From the NCBI RefSeq assembly GCF_001696615.3, contig NZ_CP032279.1, forward strand, positions 558,001 to 622,000: a stretch of 64,000 nt of DNA, given 5' to 3'. Below are positions 15,085 to 24,876 of this stretch, in pieces (within the stretch, counting starts at the first letter, position 1; each line of letters opens with the position of its first letter). Source of the DNA: Acinetobacter sp. WCHAc010034 (GTDB lineage: Bacteria > Pseudomonadota > Gammaproteobacteria > Pseudomonadales > Moraxellaceae). The notes under the pieces are model-generated. The model made no database searches. It was not told where the DNA came from and saw only the letters and a list, made by a program, of their open reading frames with translations. The position numbers and the translations under genes were made by a program.

Positions 15085-16041
15085 TTAAGCAATGCTGACT
15101 TGCTGCATCAGCTGATGCGTTTCAGCTTCGCTCGCCCCAATGCGGTGCGCAACTACGGCATTGAAAACCGCCTGCACATCATCCGGCGTAACAAAGCTGC
15201 GCTGCGCGATCAGGGCATGCGCCTGCGCCGCCTTTTTCAGCGCCAGCACGCCACGCGTCGAGAGGCCCTGCCGGCCTTTGCGGGTTTCTTCGGCTAAGTC
15301 CAGCATGTATTCCAGCACGGCGTCGCCGGTGTAAATCTGCTGCGCCAATTGCTGCAGCTGCAGAATATCCTGCTCTTGAAATACATGCGCCAAGCCGGCG
15401 ATCAATTCCTGACGCGGACTTTGCTGCATCAGGGCTTTTTCAGCCTGGCGCGAAGGATAGCCCAGTGACAGGCGCATTAAAAAGCGGTCCAGCTGCGACT
15501 CCGGCAAGGCATAGGTGCCGCTTTGAAACAGCGGATTTTGCGTGGCAATCACCCAAAACGGCTGCGGCAAGGCGTAGCGCGCGCCATCGACTGTTGTCAG
15601 GCCCTCTTCCATGGCTTCCAGCAAAGCGCTTTGAGTTTTAGGGCTACAACGGTTAATCTCATCGGCCAGCAAAATCTGGGTAAAGATCGGGCCTTGCTTA
15701 AACTCAAATTGATGCTCTTTCTGATTGAACATATTGATGCCGATCACATCGCTGGCCAGCATGTCATTAGTAAACTGGATGCGCTGGAATTTCAAGCCGG
15801 CCAGCTGCGCAAGGCTGCTGGCGAGCGTGGTTTTACCCAAACCCGGCAAGTCTTCAAACAGCACATGCCCGCCTGCCAGCAGGCTGCATAAAGCCAGCGT
15901 GGCCTGCTGATTTTTATCAAGGATAATCTGGTTAACTTGCTTAAGGAATTCATTGATTTTAGGATAGAATGCGGCCAGCTTCTGCTCATCCGGCAAGCCA
16001 GCCTGTTCCGCTATTTTTGTTTTTTCTGTTCCCCAAAGCAC
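15085..16041 (-). CDS. MoxR-family AAA+ ATPase
   Basis: A 318-aa ATPase of the MoxR group. Walker A is [10 protein letters not shown], Walker B is LLADEINR, and sensor 1 is ATQNPL. The C-terminal lid is present (QGLSTRGVLALKKAAQAHAL). MoxR proteins act as chaperones that load or mature partner proteins carrying VWA-like folds. It is first in the operon with DUF58 and tgpA. The start GTG at 16041 has GGGGA at a fitting distance. Confidence 0.9.
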   Translation of the reverse strand: MLWGTEKTKIAEQAGLPDEQKLAAFYPKINEFLKQVNQIILDKNQQATLALCSLLAGGHVLFEDLPGLGKTTLASSLAQLAGLKFQRIQFTNDMLASDVIGINMFNQKEHQFEFKQGPIFTQILLADEINRCSPKTQSALLEAMEEGLTTVDGARYALPQPFWVIATQNPLFQSGTYALPESQLDRFLMRLSLGYPSRQAEKALMQQSPRQELIAGLAHVFQEQDILQLQQLAQQIYTGDAVLEYMLDLAEETRKGRQGLSTRGVLALKKAAQAHALIAQRSFVTPDDVQAVFNAVVAHRIGASEAETHQLMQQVSIA

Positions 16042-16241
16042 CTTTTATTCCCCAATAAAAAAGTTTATACAGCGGCTAACATACAGGGTTTTAAGGAATA
16101 TACAAAGGCTAAAAGCGGATTTCAGCGCCTCAGAAAAACCGCGCAGGCAATCAATCCTGTTTTTTATATAGGGCGCTGCAGAACTATTCACAGCTGAACC
16201 TTAAAGCGCTGAAATGGCGTGCGTCATTCCAAGGCATAAAA

Positions 16242-16262
16242 AACGGCATATCGCATGCCGTT
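16242..16262 (-). terminator. Terminator of the cstA/ybdD-like operon
   Basis: AACGGCAT (16242-16249) pairs with ATGCCGTT (16255-16262) over ATCGC; on the minus strand TTTTTTATG follows. It closes the short downstream gene. Confidence 0.8.
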
Positions 16263-16277
16263 CTTTCACCGCTCAGC

Positions 16278-16580
16278 TCAGCAAGGGCATTTCTTCATAT
16301 TCCCTCCCGCAGACGGATAGCGCGCATCCACACAGTAGCGGTAAAATGTTTTCGCATCCATGGCGTCCAAATCCGGATGATTGTTTTTCATATGCTCCAG
16401 ATAATTCTGATAATCCGGAACCCCCACCATCAGGCGGAAGCTTTGCTGCAGGCGCTGCCAAAGGGTCGCTATGCGCGACCAGTTCTTCGGATTCAAAACC
16501 AAATCCTTCTGCGACATAATGGTCATCTTGATGATTTTATAAATCACCGCTTTGCCGCTTCTTGCAAATTTAAGATTCAT
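16278..16580 (-). CDS. YbdD/YjiX family small protein, CstA partner
   Basis: A 100-aa protein containing the YbdD/YjiX pattern VGVPDYQNYLEHMKNNHPD, with a DARYPSAGG-like end and a Cys-rich tail (KKCPC). Such proteins are paired with CstA-type carriers of pyruvate or peptides and are thought to help the transporter. The ATG at 16580 has GGAG 7 nt upstream and lies 11 nt after the cstA stop, so the two are one operon. The N-terminal extension (about 30 residues) is longer than in E. coli. Confidence 0.85.
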   Translation of the reverse strand: MNLKFARSGKAVIYKIIKMTIMSQKDLVLNPKNWSRIATLWQRLQQSFRLMVGVPDYQNYLEHMKNNHPDLDAMDAKTFYRYCVDARYPSAGGNMKKCPC

Positions 16581-16590
16581 CGCCGGCTCC

Positions 16591-18690
16591 TTAATGGCTC
16601 TTCACTGCAACAATGTCTTTAGGGTCGCGGTAAACCGCTTCCGCCTCATGCACGGTCGGCACAGGACTGGCCAAAGCTTTGCGGATCACCCGAATAGCGG
16701 CGATCAGCATCACAATAGCGACAATCATAAAGAAGCCGCAAAGCACCGCATTGATCTGATTTGAAAATGCCACGGTATGCATTTCAGCCACGGTTTTCGC
16801 CGGCGCCAAAATTTCATTTTTCGCAATCGCCGCATTGAAACGCTCCGCCTGCGCCAAGAAGCCGATTTTCGGATTTTCATGGAAGATCTTTTGCCAGCCT
16901 GCCGTCATTGAGGTGATGAACAGGAAAATCGTCGGGATCACCGTGACCCAAACGTATTTTTCTTTCTTCATTTTAAACAGAATCACTGTGCCTAAAATCA
17001 GCGCCATGGCCGCCAAAATCTGGTTGCCGATGCCGAACAGCGGCCATAAGCTGTTAATCCCGCCCAGCGGGTCAACCACGCCCTGATAGACAAAGAAGCC
17101 CCAGCCCGCAACAGCCACCGCGGTGCCAAGCATATTGCCGAAGAAGTTATGCGAATTTTTCACCGTAGGAATCACAATGCCGACGGTGTCCTGAACCATG
17201 AAGCGGCAGGCACGCGTGCCGGCATCCACTGCAGTTAAAATAAACAGCGCCTCAAACAGAATGGCGAAGTGATACCAAAACGCCATCATGGAGCGGTTGT
17301 TGAAGATTTCGGTAATGATATGCGCCATGCCGATGGCAAAAGTCGGCGCGCCGCCGGTACGCGACAGAATTGAATGCTCGCCCACTTCCTGCGCCAGCAG
17401 GGCCAAAGCTTCAGGCGTAACCACAAAGCCAAGGTTGCGCACCGCCTCAGAAGCCGATTCAACGGTGGTGCCCAGCACCGCAGTCGGCGCATTAATGGCG
17501 AAATACACGCCCGGATCAAGTATGGTTGCGCAGATCATCGCCATAATGGCGACAAAAGATTCCATCAGCATGCCGCCGTAGCCGATCATGCGGATATCCA
17601 CTTCATTGTTCACCAGCTTTGGCGTCGTTCCTGAAGAAACCAAAGCATGGAAGCCGGAAATAGCCCCGCAGGCGATGGTAATGAACAGGAATGGAAACAT
17701 GGAGCCGGAAAATACCGGGCCTGTGCCATCGACAAAATGCGTCACCGACGGCATTTTCAGCATCGGCATGGCCACCATGATGCCCACCGCCAAACCGGCA
17801 ATCACGCCTATTTTCAGGAAAGTCGAGAGATAATCGCGCGGCGCCAGCAGCAGCCAGACCGGCAGCACCGAAGCGATGAAGCCGTAGGCGATCAGCCACC
17901 AGGTCAGCGTTGTGCCGGACAGCGTAAAGAATGGCCCCCAGTACGGATGCTGCGCGATATCGCCGCCGTAGATAATACCTGCCATCATCAGCACAAAGCC
18001 GATGATCGACACTTCGGCAATTTTGCCCGGGCGCAGAAAGCGCATGTAAATGCCCATGAAAATTGCGATTGGAACCGTCGCCGCAATGCTGAATACGCCC
18101 CACGGGCTGTTGGTCAGCGCCTTCACCACCACCAGCGCCAGCACGGCAAGGATAATAATCATGACGCCCAGCGCGCCCAGCATGACAATCACGCCGGCAA
18201 AAGAGCCCAGTTCCTGCTTGGCCATTTCGCCCAGCGAACGGCCGTCACGGCGGGTCGAAATGAACAGCACCAGAAAGTCCTGCACGGCGCCGGCAAAGAC
18301 CACGCCGATCAGCAGCCAAAGCGTGCCCGGCAGATAGCCCATTTGCGCCGCCAAAATCGGCCCAACCAAAGGCCCCGCGCCGGCAATCGCAGCGAAGTGA
18401 TGGCCGAACAGCACGCCTTTATTGGTCGGCACATAATCCAGGCCGTCATTCAGGCGGTGCGCCGGCGTCAGGCGCCGCGCATCCAGCTCAAAAATCCTGT
18501 TGGCAATGAATAAACTGTAAAATCGGTAAGCGATGCTGTATACACAGATCGCAGCCAGAACCAGCCATACCGCATTGACATGCTCGCCGCGGCTGACAGC
18601 GAGTATCCCAAAGGAAACTGCGCCTACAATTGCGACAATAAGCCAAAGCAGCTTGGCCGCCGGTCCAGACTTCTGTTGAATAGATTCCAT
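16591..18690 (-). CDS. cstA: CstA carbon-starvation transporter (pyruvate/peptide uptake)
   Basis: A 699-aa inner-membrane protein with many hydrophobic helices, the length of E. coli CstA (701 aa). Conserved blocks are visible, such as PTNKGVLFGHHFAAIAGAGP near residue 90 and GAISGFHALVSSGTTPKLV about the middle. It takes up pyruvate, and peptides have been proposed, under carbon limitation. It is the first gene of a pair with the YbdD-like protein on the minus strand. Confidence 0.93.
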   Translation of the reverse strand: MESIQQKSGPAAKLLWLIVAIVGAVSFGILAVSRGEHVNAVWLVLAAICVYSIAYRFYSLFIANRIFELDARRLTPAHRLNDGLDYVPTNKGVLFGHHFAAIAGAGPLVGPILAAQMGYLPGTLWLLIGVVFAGAVQDFLVLFISTRRDGRSLGEMAKQELGSFAGVIVMLGALGVMIIILAVLALVVVKALTNSPWGVFSIAATVPIAIFMGIYMRFLRPGKIAEVSIIGFVLMMAGIIYGGDIAQHPYWGPFFTLSGTTLTWWLIAYGFIASVLPVWLLLAPRDYLSTFLKIGVIAGLAVGIMVAMPMLKMPSVTHFVDGTGPVFSGSMFPFLFITIACGAISGFHALVSSGTTPKLVNNEVDIRMIGYGGMLMESFVAIMAMICATILDPGVYFAINAPTAVLGTTVESASEAVRNLGFVVTPEALALLAQEVGEHSILSRTGGAPTFAIGMAHIITEIFNNRSMMAFWYHFAILFEALFILTAVDAGTRACRFMVQDTVGIVIPTVKNSHNFFGNMLGTAVAVAGWGFFVYQGVVDPLGGINSLWPLFGIGNQILAAMALILGTVILFKMKKEKYVWVTVIPTIFLFITSMTAGWQKIFHENPKIGFLAQAERFNAAIAKNEILAPAKTVAEMHTVAFSNQINAVLCGFFMIVAIVMLIAAIRVIRKALASPVPTVHEAEAVYRDPKDIVAVKSH

Positions 18691-18886
18691 TTCAATCCCT
18701 CATATCTGTTGCATAAAATCAGCTTGTTGTTGTTCGAGGTACCGCTGTTTCCGCCCTTGCTGCCTGACTCCTTATCTTATTTGCTTTTATGTACGGTTTA
18801 ATTTTTATGTCCCGTTTGCCCAATTTCAGCCGGCTGCGCAAGCCGCTGATGAAAAATCGGCAGCCCTGAATGCTTAGGCATGAAAA

Positions 18887-18910
18887 AAGGGATGATTTCC
18901 ATCATCCCTT
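18887..18910. terminator. Terminator after efp
   Basis: AAGGGATGAT (18887-18896) pairs perfectly with ATCATCCCTT (18901-18910) over TTCC. On the minus strand the stem is followed by TTTTTTC. A strong, well-formed terminator. Confidence 0.88.
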
Positions 18911-18935
18911 CTGATAATAGTCTATTTTTAAACCA

Positions 18936-19505
18936 TTATGCACGTTCTAAATAATCACCGGTACGGGTGTCTACGCGAACGCTTTCTTCCTGCTGCACAA
19001 ACAATGGAACACGCACGACAGCGCCTGTTTCCAGTTTAGCCGGCTTGCCGCCGCCGCCAGATGTATCGCCGCGCACGCCCGGGTCAGTTTCAACAATTTT
19101 CAGCACCACGAAGTTCGGCGCGCTGACGTTCAGCGGCACGCCATTGAACAGCATAATGGTGCAAAGCTCGTTAGAGTCATCTTTCAGCCATTTCACCGCA
19201 TCGCCCATTGCTGTTTTATCAGCTGCGATTTGCTCGAAAGATTCCGGGTCCATGAAGTTCCACATTTCGCCATCGTTGTACAAGTAGTTCATTTCCACTT
19301 CTACGATGTCTGCAGCTTCTAAAGATTCGCCAGATTTAAAAGTTTTTTCCAAAACTTTGCCTGATCTTAAGTTGCGCAGTTTTACACGGTTGAACGCTTG
19401 GCCTTTACCAGGCTTTACGTATTCATTTTCCATGATTGAACATGGGTTGCCGTCAAGCATAACCTTAAGGCCTGACTTGAAATCATTTGTAGAATAATAG
19501 GCCAT
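18936..19505 (-). CDS. efp: Elongation factor P
   Basis: A 189-aa translation factor that relieves ribosome stalling at polyproline stretches. It has an N-terminal KOW-like domain and two OB domains. The functional loop is [10 protein letters not shown] with Lys at the tip, the residue modified by EpmA and EpmB, and epmB lies next door in the opposite direction. The ATG at 19505 gives the standard length; an upstream GTG would place the start beside GGAG too closely. Confidence 0.96.
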   Translation of the reverse strand: MAYYSTNDFKSGLKVMLDGNPCSIMENEYVKPGKGQAFNRVKLRNLRSGKVLEKTFKSGESLEAADIVEVEMNYLYNDGEMWNFMDPESFEQIAADKTAMGDAVKWLKDDSNELCTIMLFNGVPLNVSAPNFVVLKIVETDPGVRGDTSGGGGKPAKLETGAVVRVPLFVQQEESVRVDTRTGDYLERA

Positions 19506-19836
19506 GACTGGCACACTCCAAACTTACTAATTTAATCTATGAATGCGGAGGGATTCTGCTAATTCATCAGCTTTGCGACAGCGGACTTTTCAACTGAGGC
19601 AAGGCGCGTATTGTGAGGTTTAGTATTCTAAATGAGCAACACGCAGCGAAGCAACGTAAAAAAAGACCCTGAGCCTCCGGCTTAGAGGTAAAATATCCGT
19701 GACAATGCGCGGATCTTGACAACGGCAAGGCCATTGACTAGTTTCACGCCTCAATCGAGACAATTTTTTCCTAATAACGCTTTAGGTCATATGAATTGCC
19801 TGCAATCCCCTAACCCAGCATTATTTAACACGTGGC
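19506..19836. other. Intergenic region between divergent efp and epmB
   Basis: About 330 bp with no convincing frame. It should carry both promoters but no clear pair of boxes was fixed. The only notable structure is the imperfect inverted repeat at 19606-19644. Confidence 0.6.
19606..19644. repeat. Imperfect inverted repeat in efp-epmB spacer
   Basis: GCGTATTGT and GCAACACGC are near-complementary arms around a TTTAG-TATT-CTAAA hairpin. The flanks (CAAGGC before, AGCGAAGC after) look like a small mobile or dispersed repeat, but only one copy is in the window. Confidence 0.4.
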
Positions 19837-20853
19837 ATGATAAACTATTTGTATCAAGAGCAAAACTGGCAATCACAGCTCAGCGACTTAATTACTGACC
19901 CTTTGGAACTGCTGGAGACGCTCAAGCTGTCGCCTGATCAATTATTATCAGGCGCAATCCTGGCCTCAGAACAGTTTAAGCTGCGTGTTCCGCGCGCTTT
20001 CGCAGCCAAAATGCGCGCGGGCGATCCGCTCGACCCGCTCCTGCTGCAGATTCTGCCGCATCATTTAGAGCTGGAAGACCATCCGGGCTTTGTAACCGAC
20101 CCTTTAGGCGAAGAGCAGGCCAATCAGCAGCCGGGCGTGCTGCATAAATACAAGTCGCGCTTCCTGCTGACCTTGACCGGCGCCTGCGCAGTACACTGCC
20201 GCTACTGTTTCCGCCGCCATTTTCCCTATCAGGAAAATCTGCCGAAAACCGAAGACTGGCCCAGCATTCAGCAGTATATTCAAAGCCAGCCTGAAATTAA
20301 TGAAGTGATTTTAAGCGGCGGCGACCCGCTGACCCTGTCCAACCGCAAATTGCAGCTTTGGATTGAACGGCTGGAGTCCCTGCCGCAAATTAAATTTCTG
20401 AGAATTCATTCACGGGTTCCCATCGTAATCCCCAACCGTGTCGATGAAGCGCTGGTTTCCATATTAAAAAACAGTAGGCTGCGCATTATTCTGGTGGTAC
20501 ACTCAAATCACGCATCTGAGTTGGATGATTTTACCTGCAGCAAGCTTTCTGAGTTAGTCCGGGAACAAATCACTGTACTGAATCAGGCGGTATTATTGAA
20601 AGGGGTAAATGATGCTGCCGATGTGTTAGTCAATTTAAGCTACCGCTTATTTGACGCCGGCGTTATGCCGTATTATTTGCATGTTCTTGATAAAGTAAAA
20701 GGCGCGCATCATTTTGATCGCTCGCCAGAAGATATCAGCCAAATTTATGCTGAGGTTCTAGCCAGCCTTCCAGGCTATCTGGTGCCGAAGCTGGTGCGGG
20801 AAATTGCGGGCGAAAAAAACAAAACACCGCTTTTTGGAGTTTCAACTTTTTGA
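19837..20853 (+). CDS. epmB: EF-P beta-lysylation protein EpmB (lysine 2,3-aminomutase family)
   Basis: A 338-aa radical SAM enzyme with the cluster motif CAVHCRYCFRR (CxxxCxxC) near residue 115 and the following GGDPL. It converts alpha-lysine to beta-lysine, which EpmA attaches to the EF-P Lys tip. It is the right length for EpmB and shorter than full lysine 2,3-aminomutases. Divergent position from efp and the Lys-type EF-P loop support the name. EpmA would be elsewhere. Confidence 0.93.
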   Translation: MINYLYQEQNWQSQLSDLITDPLELLETLKLSPDQLLSGAILASEQFKLRVPRAFAAKMRAGDPLDPLLLQILPHHLELEDHPGFVTDPLGEEQANQQPGVLHKYKSRFLLTLTGACAVHCRYCFRRHFPYQENLPKTEDWPSIQQYIQSQPEINEVILSGGDPLTLSNRKLQLWIERLESLPQIKFLRIHSRVPIVIPNRVDEALVSILKNSRLRIILVVHSNHASELDDFTCSKLSELVREQITVLNQAVLLKGVNDAADVLVNLSYRLFDAGVMPYYLHVLDKVKGAHHFDRSPEDISQIYAEVLASLPGYLVPKLVREIAGEKNKTPLFGVSTF

Positions 20854-20867
20854 GTTAAATAATAAAG

Positions 20868-22613
20868 ATGAGCAAACATACTTCAGATATTTTTCAGAAT
20901 CCGACAGAGCTTAAGCTGGATAAGCTGAGCTTCTGTCCGACCAATGCAAAAGGGCTGCAAGAATGGCTGAGCGGCGTATCCATTCTGCAGCTCGGCACTT
21001 CGTCTAAATCTTTATTCAACGCGCTGCTGGAAGTTTCCGAGCTGAAATGCCAGGAAATGCTCCGCTTTGACCTTATTCAAATTCTTCATCCGACACTCGA
21101 CAATATTCTGGCCAGCCTGGAAAAGCATTTCGCCAACCAAAGCTTAATCACCACCGACCGCAATGACCAGATTATTGAACTGGCGATGCTCCTGCGCAGC
21201 CATTTCGCTAAAATTTACATCGATATTGCCCGGCGCAGCCACCAGCAGCTGAGCCAGCAGAAATTTTCTATTTTTTCTTTCGGCCATAAAAAAAGCCTGC
21301 AGACCGCCCGCATGGCGTCGAATTACTATGCCCTGCAGCAGCTGTCCATGCTGCTGTACCAGCAGCAGATGCTGTACAGCACGCCCATTCCTGGCCAATG
21401 GCTGGCTGCCCATCAGCTGATTGAATGCGCGGTGCAGCATAACTTCTATCAAAGCAACCTGAATCAGCTTCTGGGCACGCAGCATCCGCTGTCCACCATT
21501 GCGCAAGCTTATTCACAGCTGATTCTGCTGGATATTTTCAATACCAATCAAATCCGCCCTGCGGAAATTCAGGGCCTGTTCCTCTGCAGCTTTGACTGGG
21601 CGAAACTGGTGCAAATCCTGCCGAAAGAAACCACGCTTTCGCGCTATATTGTCGATGCTGAAAAAGACCATCCGCCGGTTTTCAATACCCGTCAGCCGGA
21701 TCATTTCCATGCCAGCATTTTCATTTCCACGCAGGACCTGCTGGAGCATCTGACCGAAACGCAGACCAAGAACGCGCAATACCTGTCAAAAAATGAAAAG
21801 CTGTTCCTGACGCCGGCCCTGCATTTCCATATTCACAATTTGCTGACCAACAATACCGAGCGCAGGCATGAGCGCTATGAGTACTCTGCGCAGATCAATA
21901 TCTGCTTCAGCCTGGCCGCAGCGCATTTCTACCTATCCAAAGGCAAAACTTTGCAGGAAACGCTGGATTTGGAAGCCAACTACAGCCTGCATAATGAATC
22001 CAGCTTTATCAATTCAATGGAATCGAACATGCAGGCCTCCCTGTCCAATGCAAAAGCGCTGGACCGCGAAGCGAAGCAGATTCATTCCGCTGAAGTGCTG
22101 GATATCAGCGTCAATGGCTATCGCATTAAATGGACAGGCGAAACACCGGCCCAGCTGAAGACCGGCGAATTTATTCTGGTGCAGGAAAATGCGCAAAGCC
22201 AGTGGCGCGGCGGCGTCATCCGCTGGATCAAGCAGTCTGCCGAAAAAAGCCTGGAGCTTGGCCTGGAAATTTTAACGCAGGATATGTTCCCCTGCGCAGC
22301 CCATGTCCGCACCGACCGCAATACGCATAATTATCAGCCGGCTTTGCTGGTGCAAACCTCCCAGCTGGATCAGATTGCCACAACGCTCATCCTGCCCGGC
22401 TCCAACCTGTTCAGGGAAAAGCAGACCATCCATCTGCGCCTAGGCAAAGAAGAGCTGAAAGTTTACCTGACCAAAGCGCAGCTGATCACGCAAAGCTTCA
22501 TCCGCTTTGAATACGAATTATTGAATGATCAGCAGGAAAGCACAGTAAAAGATTTTATTCACAAGCAAATAAATGAAATCAAAAATCACGATTTATGGGA
22601 AGCACTGAAGTGA
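20868..22613 (+). CDS. PilZ-like domain protein, 581 aa
   Basis: A large soluble helical protein. The C-terminal part (about 405-475) has DISVNGYRIKW and a following GGVIRWIKQ, like a PilZ domain that binds cyclic di-GMP; the upstream basic arginine motif is not clear, so ligand binding is uncertain. The N-terminal 350 residues are not recognised. The stop overlaps the GTG start of the FimX-like gene (GTGA), so the two are probably coexpressed partners. Confidence 0.65.
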   Translation: MSKHTSDIFQNPTELKLDKLSFCPTNAKGLQEWLSGVSILQLGTSSKSLFNALLEVSELKCQEMLRFDLIQILHPTLDNILASLEKHFANQSLITTDRNDQIIELAMLLRSHFAKIYIDIARRSHQQLSQQKFSIFSFGHKKSLQTARMASNYYALQQLSMLLYQQQMLYSTPIPGQWLAAHQLIECAVQHNFYQSNLNQLLGTQHPLSTIAQAYSQLILLDIFNTNQIRPAEIQGLFLCSFDWAKLVQILPKETTLSRYIVDAEKDHPPVFNTRQPDHFHASIFISTQDLLEHLTETQTKNAQYLSKNEKLFLTPALHFHIHNLLTNNTERRHERYEYSAQINICFSLAAAHFYLSKGKTLQETLDLEANYSLHNESSFINSMESNMQASLSNAKALDREAKQIHSAEVLDISVNGYRIKWTGETPAQLKTGEFILVQENAQSQWRGGVIRWIKQSAEKSLELGLEILTQDMFPCAAHVRTDRNTHNYQPALLVQTSQLDQIATTLILPGSNLFREKQTIHLRLGKEELKVYLTKAQLITQSFIRFEYELLNDQQESTVKDFIHKQINEIKNHDLWEALK

Positions 22614-24739
22614 GAAATCCGTTATTGTCTAAAAAGTTAAAACGTACCGAAACACGTTTGCTCATTATCGATGATAATCAAATACGTTTTAACCAGATCC
22701 GTGATCTTTTGACTGACAGCGAGCATCAAGTCCAAGCCACCCTGCTTGATGATCTGCAGAATTTTGAAAAACAGCTGAACCTGCCTTGGGATCTGGTGAT
22801 TTTCGGGCGCGCTTACGACCTGAAATATGATCAGGCGCTGAGCCTGATCCGCCTTTCCAAGCAGCCCAATTTGCCGCTGCTGCTGCTGAAGCCGGATGAC
22901 TATGAATTGGAGCAGTATGCCAATTATGTGCGCAAGGGCATTTACGACATCGTCAATATGGATGCGCCTGACCGCTTTTACATTGATCTGGTGCGCGCGC
23001 TTTCATTCAGCCGCCTGGTTCAGACTCAGCAGCATTTAATGGATGAGCTGGAAACCGCGCAAATTCAGGCGCAGTCATTTGTTGAAGACAGCCACAAGGC
23101 GGTTGCCGTCATTCAGGAAGGCATTCATATTGAAGCCAATCCAGAATACCTGAAACTCTTCGGCTTTAAATCCAGCGATGACATCATCGGCCTGCCGTTG
23201 CTGGACCTGCTGCAGCCCAAGGACCTGAATGACTTCAAGCTCCGCTTTAAGAAAATCACTCAGGGCCAGCTTGACTTGGGCCGCTTTGAGCTGAATTCCC
23301 AGAATCCTCAGATTACGGTTAAGAATCCGCTGAAGATTGAGTTCATTCCCTCAGCCGCAGACGACGCCCTGCAGATCGCCATTGATATCGGCGGCGGCGC
23401 ATCTGCAGCGGAAAAGTCAGCAAAGCCGAATATTTACCAGCGCCTGAACCGCACAATCACGCAGCAGCCGTCTGACATTAACGCATTGGTAGTTTTCTCG
23501 CTTTCATCCTGCGCAGACGCAGTTTTTCAGGCGGATTGGGACACATTCAAAGCCTATTTCCATGCCGTTAAAGAATTCCTGACCGAGCAGACTAACGCGC
23601 CTCTGTTCAAGCTGGAAAGCGGCGTGTATGTCGGCTTATTCCAGGCCGAATCCAAAGCCAAGCTGGAATCCAAGCTGATTGGCTTAAACGCCTTGACCAA
23701 GCCGCAGCTGCTGACAGTGCATCAGGACAGCTACCCGCTGAACCTGCGCATCGGCTGCACCGTATTAGACGGCGATATCCGCGATGAAGCGCATTTTGAC
23801 CAGTTTATTGCGCAAGCTTTCGCAACCGCATTGCCGCAGAATCAGCCCGCGCCTGAACTGGATCTTTCCATTCCAGAACTGCAGTTCTCCATTCAGGAGC
23901 CTGAAGCGCCGGCCGCAGAGGCTCCGGCAATTCAGTTCAGCAAGCCTGAGGCTGCAGCCCCTGCGCCGGCCGCCAACCTGAATGAGCCGGCGGTCATTAA
24001 AGCCCTGCGCAGCAGCCTGGAGCGCGGCGAGATTCATTTAAAATACCAGCAGCTGTATGACAAGGAAGACTTAAACCTTTATACCTATGAAGTGACCAGC
24101 GGCTTTATTTTTGAAAATAAATGGAAAGACATCGCGCAATTGCGTGAATTGGCGGCAGATCAGGAACTTTCAATCAAGCTTGACCGCTGGATTTTAGTGG
24201 AATCATGCAAGCAGCTGCACAACTTCATTACCCAATATCCGGACGCGAAGCTGATTATCAACTTAAACAAGGAAGTGCTGCTGCATGACCGCACCTTCCC
24301 TGATTTTATCGCAAAATTAATTACCATTATCCGCAGCAAGCTGACACACCCGCTGACGCTGCAGTTTTCTGAAGAAGACATCAATCAGCATATTAATGAT
24401 GCGCAGAAGGCGATTGCGGCGCTGCGCAAAAATGGCGCGGAAGTGGCTTTGCGCGGCTTCGGCAATTCCATGTTCAGCGAGTCACTGCTGCGCCAAGTTG
24501 ACATCAGCTGCCTGACCCTGCATAAGAGTTTGACCGGAATGCTGGGTTCCGATAAAAGCTGTCAGGAACTGCAGGAAAAGCTCAGCGCCTATCATGAGAT
24601 TAAGCCGGTGCAGATCATGCTGCGCGAGCTGAATGACATGACCCTGTTCGCCAATGCATGGAATGTCGATGCGCGCTTCATTCAGGGCGATTACTTCCAG
24701 AAGAAGCTCGATCATCTGATCGATGTGCAGGACCAGTAA
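22610..24739 (+). CDS. FimX-like REC-PAS-degenerate GGDEF-EAL protein
   Basis: A 709-aa signalling protein. A receiver-like domain lies at about 15-125 (LLIIDDNQIRFNQIRDLL), a PAS domain at 160-270, a degenerate GGDEF-like region at 290-420, an Ala/Pro-rich linker at about 430-455, and an EAL-type domain at 460-705. The EAL signature reads EVT, and the catalytic acidic residues are not intact, so it is likely a cyclic di-GMP sensor rather than a phosphodiesterase, as FimX is in Pseudomonas, where it controls type IV pili. The GTG at 22610 is preferred over the ATG at 22595 because GGAAG lies 7 nt before it and the GTGA overlap is typical. Confidence 0.72.
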   Translation: MRNPLLSKKLKRTETRLLIIDDNQIRFNQIRDLLTDSEHQVQATLLDDLQNFEKQLNLPWDLVIFGRAYDLKYDQALSLIRLSKQPNLPLLLLKPDDYELEQYANYVRKGIYDIVNMDAPDRFYIDLVRALSFSRLVQTQQHLMDELETAQIQAQSFVEDSHKAVAVIQEGIHIEANPEYLKLFGFKSSDDIIGLPLLDLLQPKDLNDFKLRFKKITQGQLDLGRFELNSQNPQITVKNPLKIEFIPSAADDALQIAIDIGGGASAAEKSAKPNIYQRLNRTITQQPSDINALVVFSLSSCADAVFQADWDTFKAYFHAVKEFLTEQTNAPLFKLESGVYVGLFQAESKAKLESKLIGLNALTKPQLLTVHQDSYPLNLRIGCTVLDGDIRDEAHFDQFIAQAFATALPQNQPAPELDLSIPELQFSIQEPEAPAAEAPAIQFSKPEAAAPAPAANLNEPAVIKALRSSLERGEIHLKYQQLYDKEDLNLYTYEVTSGFIFENKWKDIAQLRELAADQELSIKLDRWILVESCKQLHNFITQYPDAKLIINLNKEVLLHDRTFPDFIAKLITIIRSKLTHPLTLQFSEEDINQHINDAQKAIAALRKNGAEVALRGFGNSMFSESLLRQVDISCLTLHKSLTGMLGSDKSCQELQEKLSAYHEIKPVQIMLRELNDMTLFANAWNVDARFIQGDYFQKKLDHLIDVQDQ

Positions 24740-24837
24740 GCTTCGGCGCATCTGCTGCCCTGAATTTAAGGCTGCCTGAATAGAACTTCACGCAGCCTTA
24801 AAAGCTGACTATTTACAGTCTTATTGAAAATCAGGCG

Positions 24838-24870
24838 CAAAAAAACGGGCATAAAGCCCGTTTTTTATTT
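24838..24870. terminator. Bidirectional terminator after rpmE
   Basis: ACGGGC (24845-24850) pairs with GCCCGT (24856-24861), with A runs before and TTTTTT after. It can serve both rpmE (minus) and the FimX-like gene (plus). Confidence 0.85.
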
Positions 24871-24876
24871 TGGGTA

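Noticed and set aside
17647..18513. A 288-codon open frame antisense to cstA
   Set aside because: It is the complement of a long hydrophobic coding gene with strong codon bias; its product is rich in His, Gln and Arg without any recognisable fold.
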